NCBI RefSeq assembly: GCF_014637085.1
Contig: NZ_BMEU01000007.1
Location: forward strand, 98,135-162,134
Source: Comamonas phosphati
Lineage (GTDB): Bacteria; Pseudomonadota; Gammaproteobacteria; Burkholderiales; Burkholderiaceae_C
Length of the DNA stretch: 64,000 nucleotides
Direction of reading: 5' to 3'
Part shown: positions 26,928-37,760 of the stretch, piece by piece
How the letters are laid out: each line of letters starts with the position of its first letter
How positions within the stretch are numbered: the first letter of the stretch is position 1
The notes under the pieces: model-generated
Seen by the model: only the letters and a program-made list of their open reading frames with translations
Database searches by the model: none
Told to the model about the DNA's origin: nothing
Translations under genes and position numbers: made by a program

Positions 26928-27093
26928 TTGGGGTTTCCTTAAAGTGATTCCTGGGGAGCGATGCATCCCTTGGCCTTGATTGAAACAAAGCGTGCCGCCC
27001 TGGGGTTTGCCCCAGGTCAAGCTGAAATCACCTCGGCCTGTCAGGCCTTGCAGAAACCGCAATACCTCGCACTTGCGCTACACCAGCCAGTCT

Positions 27094-28107
27094 TCAATGC
27101 GCGGCCTGAGCGGGACGCAGCTTGTGCCACAGCTGCACACAGGCCACGACCAGGCCCCCCACCGCGGCGCCGACGCCCACATGCACCAGATACGGCACCA
27201 CGGCGGCAATCACCCCGCCCAGAGACTCGATGCTGTCATGCAGCCAGTGCGCGATGGGCGCCATGCCGTGCACCAGCAGGCTGCCGCCCACGAGGAACAT
27301 GGCCGCCGTGCCGACGATGGACAGGCCCTTCATCAGCCAGGGCGTGAAGCCGATCAGGCCGCGCCCCACGGCCTGCGCGGCGCGGCTGGCGCGGGCCATG
27401 AGCCAGCCGCCCACGTCGTCCATGCGCACGATGGCGGCCACCAGGCCGTAGACGAACACGGTGATGGCCAGCGCCACGGCGATCAGCACCAGCGCTTGTT
27501 CCCAGATCGGCTTTTCCGCCACCGTACCCAGGGCGATGGCCATGATTTCCGCCGAGAGGATGAAGTCCGTGCGCACGGCGCCCGCCACCTTGGCCTTTTC
27601 GTAGGCCACGGGGTCCACATCCTTGGCGCGCGCGGCCCGCACCGAGGACGGCGCCACGCCGGTTTCCGAGGCCTGCTGTGCGTCGATCTCGGCCTCATGC
27701 ACATCGGGCGCCTGGTGCTTGTGGAACAGCTCCAGGGTTTTCTCCACGCCCTCGAAACACAGAAAGGCGCCGCCCACTATCAGCAGCGGCGTGATCAGCC
27801 AGGGCACGAAGGCGCTGATGAGCAGCGCTGCCGGAATCAGAAAGGCCTTGTTCTTGAGCGAGCCCTTGGCCACGGCCCAGACCACGGGCAGCTCGCGGCT
27901 GGCGCGCACGCCGGTGACCTGCTCTGCATTGAGCGCCAGGTCGTCGCCCAGCACGCCCGCCGTCTTGCCCATGGCGACCTTGGTCATCACGGCCACATCG
28001 TCGGCCGCGGCCGTGCTCTTGGCCGCCGCGGTCCTGGTCATCAAGGCCACGTCGTCCAGCAGCGCCGCGATATCGTCGAGCAGCATCAAAAGGCCTGCAC
28101 CCGCCAT
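27094..28107 (-). CDS. DUF808 family inner membrane protein
   Basis: Integral membrane protein of unknown function related to E. coli YedI. The 337 residues begin MAGAGLLMLLDDIAALLDDV, the typical DUF808 start, and include KGSLKNKAFLIPAALLISAF and several hydrophobic spans (about 90-115, 170-190, 205-230, 260-285, 300-325). A GGGAGA site precedes the ATG. It lies downstream of purL but is separated from it by a strong terminator. Confidence 0.88.
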   Translation of the reverse strand: MAGAGLLMLLDDIAALLDDVALMTRTAAAKSTAAADDVAVMTKVAMGKTAGVLGDDLALNAEQVTGVRASRELPVVWAVAKGSLKNKAFLIPAALLISAFVPWLITPLLIVGGAFLCFEGVEKTLELFHKHQAPDVHEAEIDAQQASETGVAPSSVRAARAKDVDPVAYEKAKVAGAVRTDFILSAEIMAIALGTVAEKPIWEQALVLIAVALAITVFVYGLVAAIVRMDDVGGWLMARASRAAQAVGRGLIGFTPWLMKGLSIVGTAAMFLVGGSLLVHGMAPIAHWLHDSIESLGGVIAAVVPYLVHVGVGAAVGGLVVACVQLWHKLRPAQAAH

Positions 28108-28167
28108 CGCATCTCCCGGTGTTTTGCAAAACCGCCATCATGCTTGAAACACTCCGCCCCCCATGCA

Positions 28168-28201
28168 AAAGGCCCCGCAGCGTCACCACTGCGGGGCCTT
28201 T
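28168..28201 (-). terminator. terminator of purL
   Basis: Perfect 13-bp stem AAAGGCCCCGCAG / CTGCGGGGCCTTT with an 8-base loop, 20 bases past the purL stop. The T-run on the minus strand is short (TTTTGC). Confidence 0.82.
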
Positions 28202-28220
28202 GTCTCACGCGGCTACGGAA

Positions 28221-31200
28221 TCAGCCCAGCCACTGGCGCGCATTGCGCCAGATGCGCATCCAGGGGCTGAATTCGGACTTGTCGCCTGAGGTCCAGCTCA
28301 TCTGCACATTGCGGAACACGCGCTCGGGGTGGGGCATCATGGCCGTGAAGCGGCCGTCGGCCGTGGTCACCGCGGTCAGGCCGCCGGCCGAGCCGTTCGG
28401 GTTGAACGGGTACTGCTCGGCGGGCTGGCCGTGGTTGTCCACGAAACGCATGGCCTGTATCACCTGGTCCGCATTGCCGCGGAACCTGAAGTTGGCATAG
28501 CCCTCGCCATGGGCCACGGCGATCGGCAGGCGGCTGCCGGCCATGCCCTGCAGGAAGATGGAGGGCGACTCCAGCACCTCGACCATGGACAGGCGCGCTT
28601 CGAAGCGGTTGCTCTGGTTCTGCGTGAAGCGCGGCCAGTCCTGCGCGCCGGGGATGATGTCGGCCAGCTCGGCGAACATCTGGCAGCCGTTGCAAACGCC
28701 CAGGCCGAAGGTGTCGGTGCGTCCGAAGAATTGCCGGAACTGTTCGGACAGGCGCTCGTTGAAGGTGATGGAGCGCGCCCAGCCGATACCGGCACCCAGC
28801 GTGTCGCCATAGCTGAAACCGCCGCAGGCCACCACGCCAGCGAAGTCCAAAAGCCGCGCGCGGCCGGTCTGCAGGTCGGTCATGTGCACGTCCACGGCGT
28901 CGAAGCCCGCTTCGGCAAAGGCGTAGGCCATTTCCACATGCGAGTTCACGCCCTGCTCGCGCAGCACGGCCACGCGGGGTTTGGCAGCCATGTTGAGGTA
29001 AGGCGCGGCCACGTTGTCCTGCGGATCGAACGTGAGCTGCACATGCATACCCGGGTTGGCAGGCTCGCCGGCTGCGGCGTGCTCGCTGTCGGCGCAGGCC
29101 GGGTTGTCGCGCTGCTGGGCGATCTTCCAGCTCACGGCATCCCAGACCTGGTGCAGGTCGGAAAGCGTGGCGCTGAACACCGTCTTGGCATCGCGCCAGA
29201 CCTGCAGCTCGCCCTTGCCGGCGGCTATGGTGGACGCCGCCGGACGGGTCTTGCCGATGATGTGGCTGCACTGGATCAGGCCATGCTCGCGCAGGGTCTG
29301 CAGCACTTCGGCGCGGTCGGCCGTCCTGATCTGCAGCACGGCGCCCAGTTCCTCGTTGAACAGCGCGCGCAACGTCAGGTCTTCGCGGCGGCCCGAGACC
29401 TGGGCGCCCCAGTTCTTGCCTTCGCCGCTGTCCATGCGGCTGTCGGAAATGCCGTCGCCTTCGGTGACCAGCATGTCCACGTTCAGCGCCACGCCCACAT
29501 GGCCGGCAAAGGCCATCTCGGCCACGGTGGCCAGCAGACCGCCGTCACCCTTGTCGTGGTAGGCCAGGATCTGGCCCTTGGCGCGCAGTGCGTTCACGGC
29601 ATCGACCAGCGCGATCAGGTCCTTGGCATCGTCGAGGTCGGGGGTCTCATTGCCGCTCTGGCCCAGCACCTGGCCCAGGATGGAGCCGCCCATGCGCATC
29701 TTGCCGCGGCCCAGGTCCACCAGCACCAGCGTGCTGTCTTCTTCCTCGGCATCGAGCTGCGGCGTGAGCGTGCCGCGCACATCGGCTATCGATGCAAAGC
29801 CGGTGATGATCAGGCTCACGGGCGAGGTGACCTTCTTGGTCACGCCGTTCTCGTTCCACTGCGTGCGCATGGACAGGCTGTCCTTGCCCACGGGAATCGA
29901 GATATTCAGCGCGGGGCACAGCTCCATGCCCACGGCCTTCACCGTTTCGTAGAGGGCGGCGTCTTCGCCGGCTTCGCCGCAGGCGGCCATCCAGTTGGCC
30001 GACATCTTGACCTTGGACAGCGCTATGGGCGCGGCCAGCATGTTGGTGATGGCTTCGGCCACGGCCATGCGGCCCGAGGCCGGGGCGTTGATGGCCGCCA
30101 GCGGCGTGCGCTCGCCCATGGCCATGGCTTCGCCGGCAAAGCCCTTGAAGTCGGCCAGGGTCACGGCCACGTCGGCCACGGGCACCTGCCAGGGGCCGAC
30201 CATCTGGTCGCGGTGCGTGAGGCCGCCCACGGCGCGGTCGCCGATGGTGATCAGAAAGCGCTTGGAAGCCACGGTGGGGTGGGCCAGCACGTCGATCACG
30301 GCCTTTTCAAGCGGCACGCCGGTCAGGTCGATGGCGGGCAGCTCACGCGTGACGGTGGTCACGTCCTTGTGCATCTTGGGCGGCTTGCCCAGCAGCACGT
30401 CCATGGGCATGTCCACGGGAAACTTCTGGTCGCCCTGTATTCCAGTGTTCTCGACCGCCGTGTCTTCCAGCACCAGCTGGCGCTCGCCGGTGGCCGTGCC
30501 GATCACGGCAAACGGGCAGCGCTCGCGCTCGCAGAAGGCCGTGAACTGCGCCAGCGACTCGGGGGCGATGGCCAGCACATAGCGCTCCTGGCTTTCGTTG
30601 GACCAGATTTCCTTGGGTGCGAGGCCCGACTCTTCGAGCTTGACGGCGCGCAGGTCGAAGCGCGCGCCGCGGCCCGCGTCGTTGGTCAGCTCGGGGAAGG
30701 CGTTGGACAGGCCGCCGGCGCCCACATCATGGATGGCCAGGATGGGATTGGCCGCGCCCTGCTGCCAGCAGTGGTTGATGACTTCCTGGGCACGGCGCTC
30801 GATCTCGGGATTGCCGCGCTGCACGGAATCGAAGTCGAGTTCGGCCGCGTTCGTGCCCGAAGCCATGGAACTGGCCGCGCCGCCGCCCATGCCGATGCGC
30901 ATGCCGGGGCCGCCGAGCTGGATCAGCAGCGTGCCGGGGGGGAATTCGATTTTTTTGGTCAGCCCGGAATCGATGATGCCCAGGCCGCCCGCGATCATGA
31001 TGGGCTTGTGGTAGCCGCGCGTGATGTCGCCGACCTGCTGCTCATATTCGCGGAAGTAGCCGGTGAGGTTGGGACGGCCGAATTCGTTGTTGAATGCGGC
31101 GCCGCCCAGCGGGCCTTCGATCATGATCTGCAGCGGGCTGGCAATGTGCTCGGGCTTTCCGACTTCGCTGCCCCAGAGCTTGGAGACCGTGAAACCCGTC

Positions 31201-32255
31201 AGGCCCGCCTTGGGCTTGGAACCGCGGCCGGTCGCGCCTTCGTCGCGGATCTCGCCGCCCGCGCCGGTGGAGGCGCCAGGAAAGGGAGAGATGGCCGTCG
31301 GATGGTTGTGCGTCTCCACCTTCATCAGCACATGGTTGGTAGCGCTTGTCTTTTGATAGCTGGGGGCGCTTACGCTGTCTGCCCTAGCATCGAATTTAGC
31401 GACAAAACGCTCGACCTCGTGGCCTTCCATGATGGAGGCATTGTCCGAGTACGCCACCACGGTGTGCTGGGGCGAAAGCGCCTCGGTGTTGCGGATCATG
31501 CCGAACAGCGACTTGTCCTGCGCCACGCCGTCGATGGTGAAGTTGGCGTTGAAGATCTTGTGGCGGCAATGCTCGGAGTTCGCCTGGGCGAACATCATCA
31601 GCTCCACGTCGGTGGGGTTGCGCTTCAAACCGTTGAAGGCCTTGACCAGGTACTCGATCTCGTCATCGGCCAGGGCCAGGCCCCATTGCTTGTTGGCGGT
31701 TTCCAGTGCGGCGCTGCCGCCGCCCAGCACGTCCACAAACTCCATGGGCTGGGCTGCCAGCGTGGTGAACAGCTTTTCGGCCTCGGCACGCGTCGCAAAC
31801 ACCGATTCGGTCATGCGGTCGTGCAGCAGAGCGGCGATCTGCGCGGTCTGCTCGGCACTCAGCCCGGGCCTGCCGCCCAGAACATTGTCAAGAAGACCCG
31901 ACTTGAGTTCCACGCGGTATTCGGTGATGCGCTCGACGCGGAACACATCCAGGCCGCAGTTGCGCGCGATGTCGGTGGCCTTGGATGCCCAGGGCGAGAT
32001 CGTGCCCAGGCGCGGCGTGACGATGAAGGCCAGGCCTTCGCTGCTGCCTTCGTAGGGGTCCCCATAAGTCAAGAGCGCCGACAGGCGCTCCTGGAGTGCC
32101 GGCACTGGCGTCCCTTCGGTGGCCACCAGGTGCACGAAGCGCGCGGATACGCCGGTGATTTTCGGGTGGATGGCGACCAGGTCGGTCAGAAGCTGTTGGG
32201 CGCGGAACGAGCTCAGGGCGTTTCCACCCTCAAACTGTGTCAAATGCAATGTCAC
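28221..32255 (-). CDS. purL: phosphoribosylformylglycinamidine synthase (FGAM synthase, single-chain)
   Basis: ATP- and glutamine-dependent conversion of FGAR to FGAM in purine synthesis. The 1344-residue single-chain form has an N-terminal PurS-like domain, two AIR-synthetase-like halves ([42 protein letters not shown]) and a C-terminal class I glutaminase ([14 protein letters not shown]; nucleophile Cys near 1188 in [19 protein letters not shown]). Start is GTG, giving [17 protein letters not shown]. Around residues 295-305 the coding sequence matches a short intergenic repeat and looks longer than the E. coli enzyme. Confidence 0.96.
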   Translation of the reverse strand: MTLHLTQFEGGNALSSFRAQQLLTDLVAIHPKITGVSARFVHLVATEGTPVPALQERLSALLTYGDPYEGSSEGLAFIVTPRLGTISPWASKATDIARNCGLDVFRVERITEYRVELKSGLLDNVLGGRPGLSAEQTAQIAALLHDRMTESVFATRAEAEKLFTTLAAQPMEFVDVLGGGSAALETANKQWGLALADDEIEYLVKAFNGLKRNPTDVELMMFAQANSEHCRHKIFNANFTIDGVAQDKSLFGMIRNTEALSPQHTVVAYSDNASIMEGHEVERFVAKFDARADSVSAPSYQKTSATNHVLMKVETHNHPTAISPFPGASTGAGGEIRDEGATGRGSKPKAGLTGFTVSKLWGSEVGKPEHIASPLQIMIEGPLGGAAFNNEFGRPNLTGYFREYEQQVGDITRGYHKPIMIAGGLGIIDSGLTKKIEFPPGTLLIQLGGPGMRIGMGGGAASSMASGTNAAELDFDSVQRGNPEIERRAQEVINHCWQQGAANPILAIHDVGAGGLSNAFPELTNDAGRGARFDLRAVKLEESGLAPKEIWSNESQERYVLAIAPESLAQFTAFCERERCPFAVIGTATGERQLVLEDTAVENTGIQGDQKFPVDMPMDVLLGKPPKMHKDVTTVTRELPAIDLTGVPLEKAVIDVLAHPTVASKRFLITIGDRAVGGLTHRDQMVGPWQVPVADVAVTLADFKGFAGEAMAMGERTPLAAINAPASGRMAVAEAITNMLAAPIALSKVKMSANWMAACGEAGEDAALYETVKAVGMELCPALNISIPVGKDSLSMRTQWNENGVTKKVTSPVSLIITGFASIADVRGTLTPQLDAEEEDSTLVLVDLGRGKMRMGGSILGQVLGQSGNETPDLDDAKDLIALVDAVNALRAKGQILAYHDKGDGGLLATVAEMAFAGHVGVALNVDMLVTEGDGISDSRMDSGEGKNWGAQVSGRREDLTLRALFNEELGAVLQIRTADRAEVLQTLREHGLIQCSHIIGKTRPAASTIAAGKGELQVWRDAKTVFSATLSDLHQVWDAVSWKIAQQRDNPACADSEHAAAGEPANPGMHVQLTFDPQDNVAAPYLNMAAKPRVAVLREQGVNSHVEMAYAFAEAGFDAVDVHMTDLQTGRARLLDFAGVVACGGFSYGDTLGAGIGWARSITFNERLSEQFRQFFGRTDTFGLGVCNGCQMFAELADIIPGAQDWPRFTQNQSNRFEARLSMVEVLESPSIFLQGMAGSRLPIAVAHGEGYANFRFRGNADQVIQAMRFVDNHGQPAEQYPFNPNGSAGGLTAVTTADGRFTAMMPHPERVFRNVQMSWTSGDKSEFSPWMRIWRNARQWLG
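31341..31370. repeat. AGCGCTTG/AGCTATC-type repeat inside purL
   Basis: AGCGCTTGTC..GATAGCTGGGGGCGCT resembles the short repeat seen at 23471, 37681, 47361, 53241 and 55083. It lies in frame in purL, just before the HNHPTA motif, encoding roughly ten residues. Inference by eye. Confidence 0.4.
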
Positions 32256-32431
32256 GTGGCGGCCTGTTTATGTGAAGGCTTGTGAAAAGCGCCCAGGCTC
32301 TGTCTTTTGGGAAGGGCCAAGGCGCTGAATCGGTGAGCCCGGTATTCTACCAAGCGGGGCAGTATCCACGGGCCGGCCGAGGCCGGACCGCTGCGAAGTC
32401 AAGGGGTTTACGCCAGCCAGCGTTCACGCTC

Positions 32432-33859
32432 TCAGACACCGGCCTCATGGACCACGGCCCGATCCCGCCCCTGGTGCTTGGCCTGGTATAGAGCCATGTC
32501 GGCCCGCTTGAGCACATCGGTGGCCGTCACGTCCCCCGGGTCGAACACCGCAATGCCGGCGCTGGCCGACAGCACCACCGGCGTGCCGCCCAGCGGCAGC
32601 GGCTGAGCACGCAAGCTAAAGCGCAGCCGCTCGAACACGGCGCAGCCGACCCGGGCATCCGCCGCACCCAGCAGCACCAGGAATTCCTCGCCCCCCAGCC
32701 GCCCCAGGGCGTCATCCTCCCGCAGGCAGGCAAGCAGCTGCTCACAGAAATGCCGCAGTGCGGCATCTCCTTCCAGGTGGCCGTGGCAGTCATTGACCCG
32801 CTTGAAATGGTCCAAATCCAGCATCATGGCCGTGAAGCCCGTGCCCTCCGTGTTCGCCGCGGCCAGCCTGTCCGTCAGCCGATCCATGATCTCGGCGCGG
32901 TTCCAGCATCCGGTCAGGCTGTCGATACGCGACAGGCGCACGATATCGGCCTCGGCCCGCTTGCGCTCCGTGATGTCCAGGCCGATGTTGATCACCCGTC
33001 CATTGGACATGCGCGTATTCGACCAGATCGTGCTCAGTATCTCGCCGCTGCGCGTCCTCGGATGCCACTCCAGGAACAGGCGGCTGGGATCGGTGCCGAC
33101 CGATGCCTGCACCCGGGCCCGCACCAAGGCATCGGGGTAGAACAGCGCCAGCGGCTCGGGGTGGGCATTGATCTCGTCCATGGACCAGCCAAAACGGCGC
33201 TCGCACTCCTCGTTCCAGAGCAGGCATTTGCCGTCATCGCCGAAGGCGCTGATCAGCACGGGCGCCGTCTGGAACAGGGCCTCATACTGCGCTGCCTCGC
33301 GCAGACTGTCGGCCTCCTGGCGCTTGCGCTGCCGGTTCTGCACCTCATGCAGGACCAAGGCGGCCAGGGCCTGCAAGGCATGGGCATAGGGCTCGGCGCG
33401 CTCGGGCCTGGCCCGGAACACCAGGGCCAGATGGCCGGCCACGCCGGCCTCGGCGCCAGGGATGCCGAAAATAGGATGAGCGACACAGGTCCCGACACCA
33501 AAGCAGGCAAACCACGGCGCCTGCGGCAGGAGTGTCGAACGCTCATCGAGATACAGCGCCCCATCGTTCAGCAGCGCATGCACTGCGGCACTGGCGACGA
33601 ACGGGTCGGCGCCGCCATCCACATGACAGCTTTTGCTGAAGATCGCCAGAGCCGGGAAGTCGGCCTCGCCATGCAAATGCACCCAGGCGCCATCGACCCC
33701 CATTTCCGCTACGCAGTGTTCAACCAGCATCCCGAAAAAACGGGCGTCGGCAGGGGGGGAGGCGGCCATGATCTCGCCAACGGCGCGCAGCAGGCGTGCA
33801 TCATCCACGGGCTGGACAGCCGGGGCATGAGCCTGGAAGCGGAGAACGGAGGTGTGCAT
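32432..33859 (-). CDS. diguanylate cyclase with PAS domain
   Basis: Predicted soluble enzyme making cyclic di-GMP from two GTP. The 475 residues have an N-terminal GAF-like region (about 15-175), a PAS domain (about 185-300, with CLLWNEECERRFGWS and the PAC tail INIGLDITERKRAE), and a GGDEF domain (from DSLTGCWNRAEIMDRL) with intact active site GGEEF near residue 390. An RxxD inhibitory site (REDD) lies exactly five residues before GGEEF, so product feedback inhibition is expected. There are no membrane spans. Divergent from map; isolated from other c-di-GMP genes. Confidence 0.92.
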   Translation of the reverse strand: MHTSVLRFQAHAPAVQPVDDARLLRAVGEIMAASPPADARFFGMLVEHCVAEMGVDGAWVHLHGEADFPALAIFSKSCHVDGGADPFVASAAVHALLNDGALYLDERSTLLPQAPWFACFGVGTCVAHPIFGIPGAEAGVAGHLALVFRARPERAEPYAHALQALAALVLHEVQNRQRKRQEADSLREAAQYEALFQTAPVLISAFGDDGKCLLWNEECERRFGWSMDEINAHPEPLALFYPDALVRARVQASVGTDPSRLFLEWHPRTRSGEILSTIWSNTRMSNGRVINIGLDITERKRAEADIVRLSRIDSLTGCWNRAEIMDRLTDRLAAANTEGTGFTAMMLDLDHFKRVNDCHGHLEGDAALRHFCEQLLACLREDDALGRLGGEEFLVLLGAADARVGCAVFERLRFSLRAQPLPLGGTPVVLSASAGIAVFDPGDVTATDVLKRADMALYQAKHQGRDRAVVHEAGV

Positions 33860-34012
33860 GCTTTGATATCTCCGACGCAGGGGGGGGATTACCAGAAAGA
33901 CAGGAGCAACGCTGCGATTTTACATTTGTAACTGACGAAATGGCTAGGAGCCTCATGCGGTTGCCGGCGGGGCCGCCGCGCCGCTCCGGCGCGCAATGGG
34001 ATAATTGCGGAA

Positions 34013-34825
34013 ATGAGCATCACCCTGAAGAGCCCCGAGGACATCGAGCACATGCGCGTGGCAGGCCGCTTTGCCTCGGATGTGCTGGACTACATCACCC
34101 CCCACATCAAGCCCGGCATCACCACGCAACAGATCGATGATCTGTGCGCCGAGCGCATGGCCCAGCAAGGCACCAAGACCGCCTGCCTGGGCTACCAGCC
34201 CCCAGGCATGACGCCCTACCCGGCCTATGTCTGCACCTCGGTCAATCATGTGGTGTGCCACGGCATCCCCAACGACAAGCCCCTCAAGAAGGGCGATATC
34301 GTCAACGTGGACGTCACCGTCATCACCGCTGAGGGCTGGTTCGGCGACAACAGCCGCATGTTCGTCATTGGCGAAGGCACGATTGCCGGCAATCGCCTGA
34401 GCCAGTTGACCTTCGAGGCCATGTGGAAGGGCATCGAGCAGGTCAGGCACGGTGCCACGCTGGGCGATATCGGCCACGCCATCCAGAGTTTTGCCGAAGG
34501 CCACAACCTGTCGGTGGTACGCGAATACTGCGGCCACGGCATCGGCAAGGTCTTCCACGACGAGCCCCAGGTGCTGCACTACGGCCGGCCGAGCACCGGC
34601 GTGGTGCTGGAGGAAGGCATGGTCTTCACCATCGAACCCATGCTCAACCTGGGCAAGCGCGACATCAAGGCCATGCCCGACGGCTGGACCGTGACCACCA
34701 AGGACCGCAGCCTGTCGGCCCAATGGGAGCTGATGATCGCCGTGACCAAGACCGGCTACGACGTGCTGACCTGGTCCGACGGCTCGCCCACGCCGCCCGA
34801 CTTCATCACGGGCATCAAGACCTGA
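34013..34825 (+). CDS. map: type I methionine aminopeptidase
   Basis: Removes the initiator Met from nascent proteins after deformylation; partner of the Def enzyme encoded at 43034. The 270 residues have the metal-site residues in NVDVTVITAEGWFGDNSRMF (two Asp), CGHGIGKVFH (His), FTIEPML (Glu) and QWELMIAV (Glu), plus SVNHVVCHGIP. No N-terminal extension, as in type Ia. Start ATG 34013. Followed by a strong terminator and then glnD. Confidence 0.96.
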   Translation: MSITLKSPEDIEHMRVAGRFASDVLDYITPHIKPGITTQQIDDLCAERMAQQGTKTACLGYQPPGMTPYPAYVCTSVNHVVCHGIPNDKPLKKGDIVNVDVTVITAEGWFGDNSRMFVIGEGTIAGNRLSQLTFEAMWKGIEQVRHGATLGDIGHAIQSFAEGHNLSVVREYCGHGIGKVFHDEPQVLHYGRPSTGVVLEEGMVFTIEPMLNLGKRDIKAMPDGWTVTTKDRSLSAQWELMIAVTKTGYDVLTWSDGSPTPPDFITGIKT

Positions 34826-34875
34826 TGGCGGCCCCGATGCACTGCATCGGTGCCTGCAGGGCGTTGACCCCATGG

Positions 34876-34905
34876 ATATGCCGCACGCTGTGCGGCATAT
34901 TTTTT
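34876..34905 (+). terminator. terminator of map
   Basis: Perfect 11-bp stem ATATGCCGCAC / GTGCGGCATAT with a 3-base loop, followed by TTTTT. Confidence 0.9.
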
Positions 34906-34983
34906 GCCGCCGGGCCGCCCCAAGGCAAAAAGCTGCCCCCTCGGGGGGCAGCGGCCACACCTAGTGGGCAAGCGTGGGGGCAT
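34906..34983. repeat. GC-rich intergenic repeat, single copy in reverse orientation
   Basis: Reads GCCGGGCCGCCCCAAGGC, then GCTGCCCCCTCGGGGGGCAGC (a perfect hairpin), then GGGCAAGCGTGGGGG: the reverse complement of the unit found at 21200..21388. It sits between the map terminator and glnD. Confidence 0.8.
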
Positions 34984-35030
34984 GTTTTTTGCTCGGCAAG
35001 CCACAACCCCCTCTTCTTGATCCGCAGCGC

Positions 35031-37664
35031 ATGACTTCCTCCTCCTCCACACCCACCCTCGAACAGCTGCGCGACCGCTACCGCGAGGACAAGGCCAGGC
35101 TGATCGCCCAGCTGCGCACGCCCACGCTCAGCCGCCGCAGCATACGCGGCGTGCTCCAGCATTTCAGCGGCCTGGCCGATGCGCTGCTGCGCGATCTGTG
35201 GCAACGCGCCGGCATTGCGCCGCAAGTCAGCCTGCTGGCGGTCGGCGGCTTCGGCAGGGCCCAGCTGTTCCCCTATTCGGACATCGACGTGCTGATCCTG
35301 CTGCCCGATCACCAAGACGGTGCGGACTGTGCCCCCGTTCAGGGCATAGAGCAGTTCATCAGCAGTTGCTGGGACGTGGGGCTGGAAATCGGCTCCAGCG
35401 TGCGCAGCCTGCACGAAAGCCTGCACGACGCGGCGCAGGACCTGACGGTGCAGACGGCCATGCTGGAGTCGCGCCTGGTCATGGGCAGCGGTGCCCTGTT
35501 CGCCGATTTCCAGGCCCGCTTCACGGCGCAGCTCGACCCCCAGGCCTTCGTGGAAGGCAAGCTGCTGGAAATGCGCCAGCGCCACGGCAAGTACGACTTC
35601 ACGCCTTACTCGCTGGAGCCCAACTGCAAGGAATCGCCGGGCGGCCTGCGCGACCTGCACACCATGCTGTGGCTGGCGCGCGCCGCCGGTTTCGGCAGCA
35701 GCTGGCGCGAGCTGGCCGACAAGGGCCTGATCACCGTCTTCGAAGAGCAGCAGCTGGAAGCCAACGAGTCGCTGCTCGGCCTGATCCGCGCGCGCCTGCA
35801 CGCGGTGGCCGGGCGCCATGAGGACCGCCTGGTCTTCGACCTGCAGACGGCCGTGGCCGAGACCTTCGGCTACCGCTCCATCACGCCCGAAGGCCGCAAG
35901 CTGACCATGCGCGCCGGCGAAACGCTGATGCGCCACTACTACTGGGCCGCCAAGGCCGTGACCCAGCTGTGCCAGATCGTGCGCATGAGCATCGAGGAGC
36001 GGCTCAGCCCCAGCTCGCACGAGCCGATTGCGCTGAACGAGCGCTTCTACGAGAAGGCCGGCACCATCGAGGTGGCCAGCGACGACCTGTACGAGCGCGA
36101 GCCCCACGCCATCCTCGAAACCTTTCTGATGTATGAGCAGCACGAGGGCTTCACGGGCCTGTCCTCGCGCACGCTGCGCGCCCTGTACGGCGCGCGCGAC
36201 CTGATGGACGCGGCCTTCCGGCGCGATCCAGTCAACCGCGCCACCTTCATGAAGATACTGCAGCAGCCGCGCGGCATCACGCATGCCATGCGGCTGATGA
36301 ACCAGACCTCGGTGCTGGGGCGCTATCTCTGGCCCTTCCGGCGCATCGTGGGCCAGATGCAGCACGACCTGTTCCACGTCTATACCGTGGACCAGCACAT
36401 CCTCATGGTGCTGCGCAATGTGCGGCGCTTTCTCATGGCCGAGCATGCGCACGAATACCCGTTCTGCTCCCAACTGGCCGCCGGCTGGGACAAGCCCTGG
36501 ATCCTGTACGTGGCCGCGCTGTTCCACGACATCGGCAAGGGCCGCGGCGGCGACCACTCCATCATCGGCGCCCTGGAGGCCAAGCGCTTTTGCCGCGCGC
36601 ACGGCATTGCCAAGGCAGATGCCGGGCTGATCGAGTTTCTGGTGCGCGAGCACCTGACCATGAGCCAGGTGGCGCAGAAGCAGGACCTCTCCGATCCCGA
36701 GGTCATCAAGGCCTTTGCCGCGCGCGTGGGCAACGAGCGCTACCTGACGGCGCTGTACCTGCTCACGGTGGCCGACATCCGCGGCACCAGCCCCAAGGTC
36801 TGGAGCGCCTGGAAAGGCAAGCTGCTTGAGGACACCTACCGCCTGACGCTGCGCGCGCTGGGCGGGCGCGCCCCCGACGCGGCGGCCGAGGTCGAAGCCC
36901 GCAAGCGCGAGGCGCTGGTGCAGCTGGCGCTCACGGCCCAGCCCTTCGAGTCGCACAAAAAGCTCTGGGAGACGCTGGATGTCAGCTACTTCATGCGCCA
37001 TGAGGCCGCCGACATTGCCTGGCATACGCGCCATCTGTCACGCCATGTAGGCGCCGACAAGCCCGTGGTGCGCGCCCGTCGCTCTCTGGCCGGGGAAGGC
37101 CTGCAGGTGCTGGTCTATGCGCCGGACCAGGCCGACCTGTTCGCCCGTATCTGCGGCTATTTCGACCGCGCGGGCTTTTCCATCCTCGACGCCCGCGTGC
37201 ACACGGCCCATAACGGCTACGCGCTCGATACCTTCCAGGTCGTGGCGCCGGCCATGCAGGAGCAATACCGCGAGCTCATGCACATGATAGAGAGCGACCT
37301 GACCCAGGCCCTGGTGCGCGGCGGCCCGCTGCCCGAGCCTTCGCGCCGCCGGCTGTCGCGCCGCGTCAAGAGCTTTCCATTCGCCCCGCGCGTGCTGCTG
37401 CGACCCGACGAGAAAGCCCAGCACTGGCTGCTGTCCATCGCGGCCACAGACCGCGCAGGCCTGCTCTACACCATTGCCCGCGTACTGGCCCAGCACCACA
37501 TCAGCGTGCATCTGGCCAAGATCAGCACCCTGGGCGAACGCGTGGATGACACCTTTCTGATCGAAGGCACCGAACTGCAGGACAACCAGCGCCAGCTGCG
37601 CATAGAGACCGAGCTGCTCAATGCCCTGTCCCTCAACCCGCAGGCGGATGCCCCGGGCCCGTAG
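35031..37664 (+). CDS. glnD: bifunctional uridylyltransferase/uridylyl-removing enzyme GlnD
   Basis: Nitrogen sensor that adds UMP to PII proteins when glutamine is low and removes it when glutamine is high; its substrate GlnB is encoded at 60844. The 877 residues have a nucleotidyltransferase domain (GGFGRAQLFPYSDIDVLIL near 71-89), a central HD hydrolase domain (ALFHDIGKGRGGDHS near 500), and two C-terminal ACT domains (from about 690 and 797, the second starting LSIAATDRAGLLYTIARVL) that sense glutamine. The start MTSSSSTPTLEQL was chosen over a frame running back into repeat DNA. Confidence 0.96.
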   Translation: MTSSSSTPTLEQLRDRYREDKARLIAQLRTPTLSRRSIRGVLQHFSGLADALLRDLWQRAGIAPQVSLLAVGGFGRAQLFPYSDIDVLILLPDHQDGADCAPVQGIEQFISSCWDVGLEIGSSVRSLHESLHDAAQDLTVQTAMLESRLVMGSGALFADFQARFTAQLDPQAFVEGKLLEMRQRHGKYDFTPYSLEPNCKESPGGLRDLHTMLWLARAAGFGSSWRELADKGLITVFEEQQLEANESLLGLIRARLHAVAGRHEDRLVFDLQTAVAETFGYRSITPEGRKLTMRAGETLMRHYYWAAKAVTQLCQIVRMSIEERLSPSSHEPIALNERFYEKAGTIEVASDDLYEREPHAILETFLMYEQHEGFTGLSSRTLRALYGARDLMDAAFRRDPVNRATFMKILQQPRGITHAMRLMNQTSVLGRYLWPFRRIVGQMQHDLFHVYTVDQHILMVLRNVRRFLMAEHAHEYPFCSQLAAGWDKPWILYVAALFHDIGKGRGGDHSIIGALEAKRFCRAHGIAKADAGLIEFLVREHLTMSQVAQKQDLSDPEVIKAFAARVGNERYLTALYLLTVADIRGTSPKVWSAWKGKLLEDTYRLTLRALGGRAPDAAAEVEARKREALVQLALTAQPFESHKKLWETLDVSYFMRHEAADIAWHTRHLSRHVGADKPVVRARRSLAGEGLQVLVYAPDQADLFARICGYFDRAGFSILDARVHTAHNGYALDTFQVVAPAMQEQYRELMHMIESDLTQALVRGGPLPEPSRRRLSRRVKSFPFAPRVLLRPDEKAQHWLLSIAATDRAGLLYTIARVLAQHHISVHLAKISTLGERVDDTFLIEGTELQDNQRQLRIETELLNALSLNPQADAPGP

Positions 37665-37732
37665 ATATAGCGCCCTCACTGATAGCTGCCAGTGCTTTCC
37701 CCGCAAGGAAAGCAGGCCATCCTGAAGAAAAA

Positions 37733-37760
37733 GGCCGCTGCCCGGCGAGGGGCAGCGGCC
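37733..37760 (-). terminator. minus-strand hairpin terminator, distal copy
   Basis: Perfect 11-bp stem GGCCGCTGCCC / GGGCAGCGGCC with a 6-base loop; on the minus strand followed by TTTTTCTTC. No minus-strand gene directly precedes it; its flank resembles that of the hairpin at 37952, suggesting duplication. Confidence 0.75.

Noticed and set aside
28329-32285. Very long open frame on the plus strand opposite purL (and similar ones opposite relA, rnr and the ribosomal operon)
   Set aside because: Typical shadow of a GC-rich coding strand; the His/Gly/Arg/Ala-rich translation has no domains, and purL on the other strand is certain.
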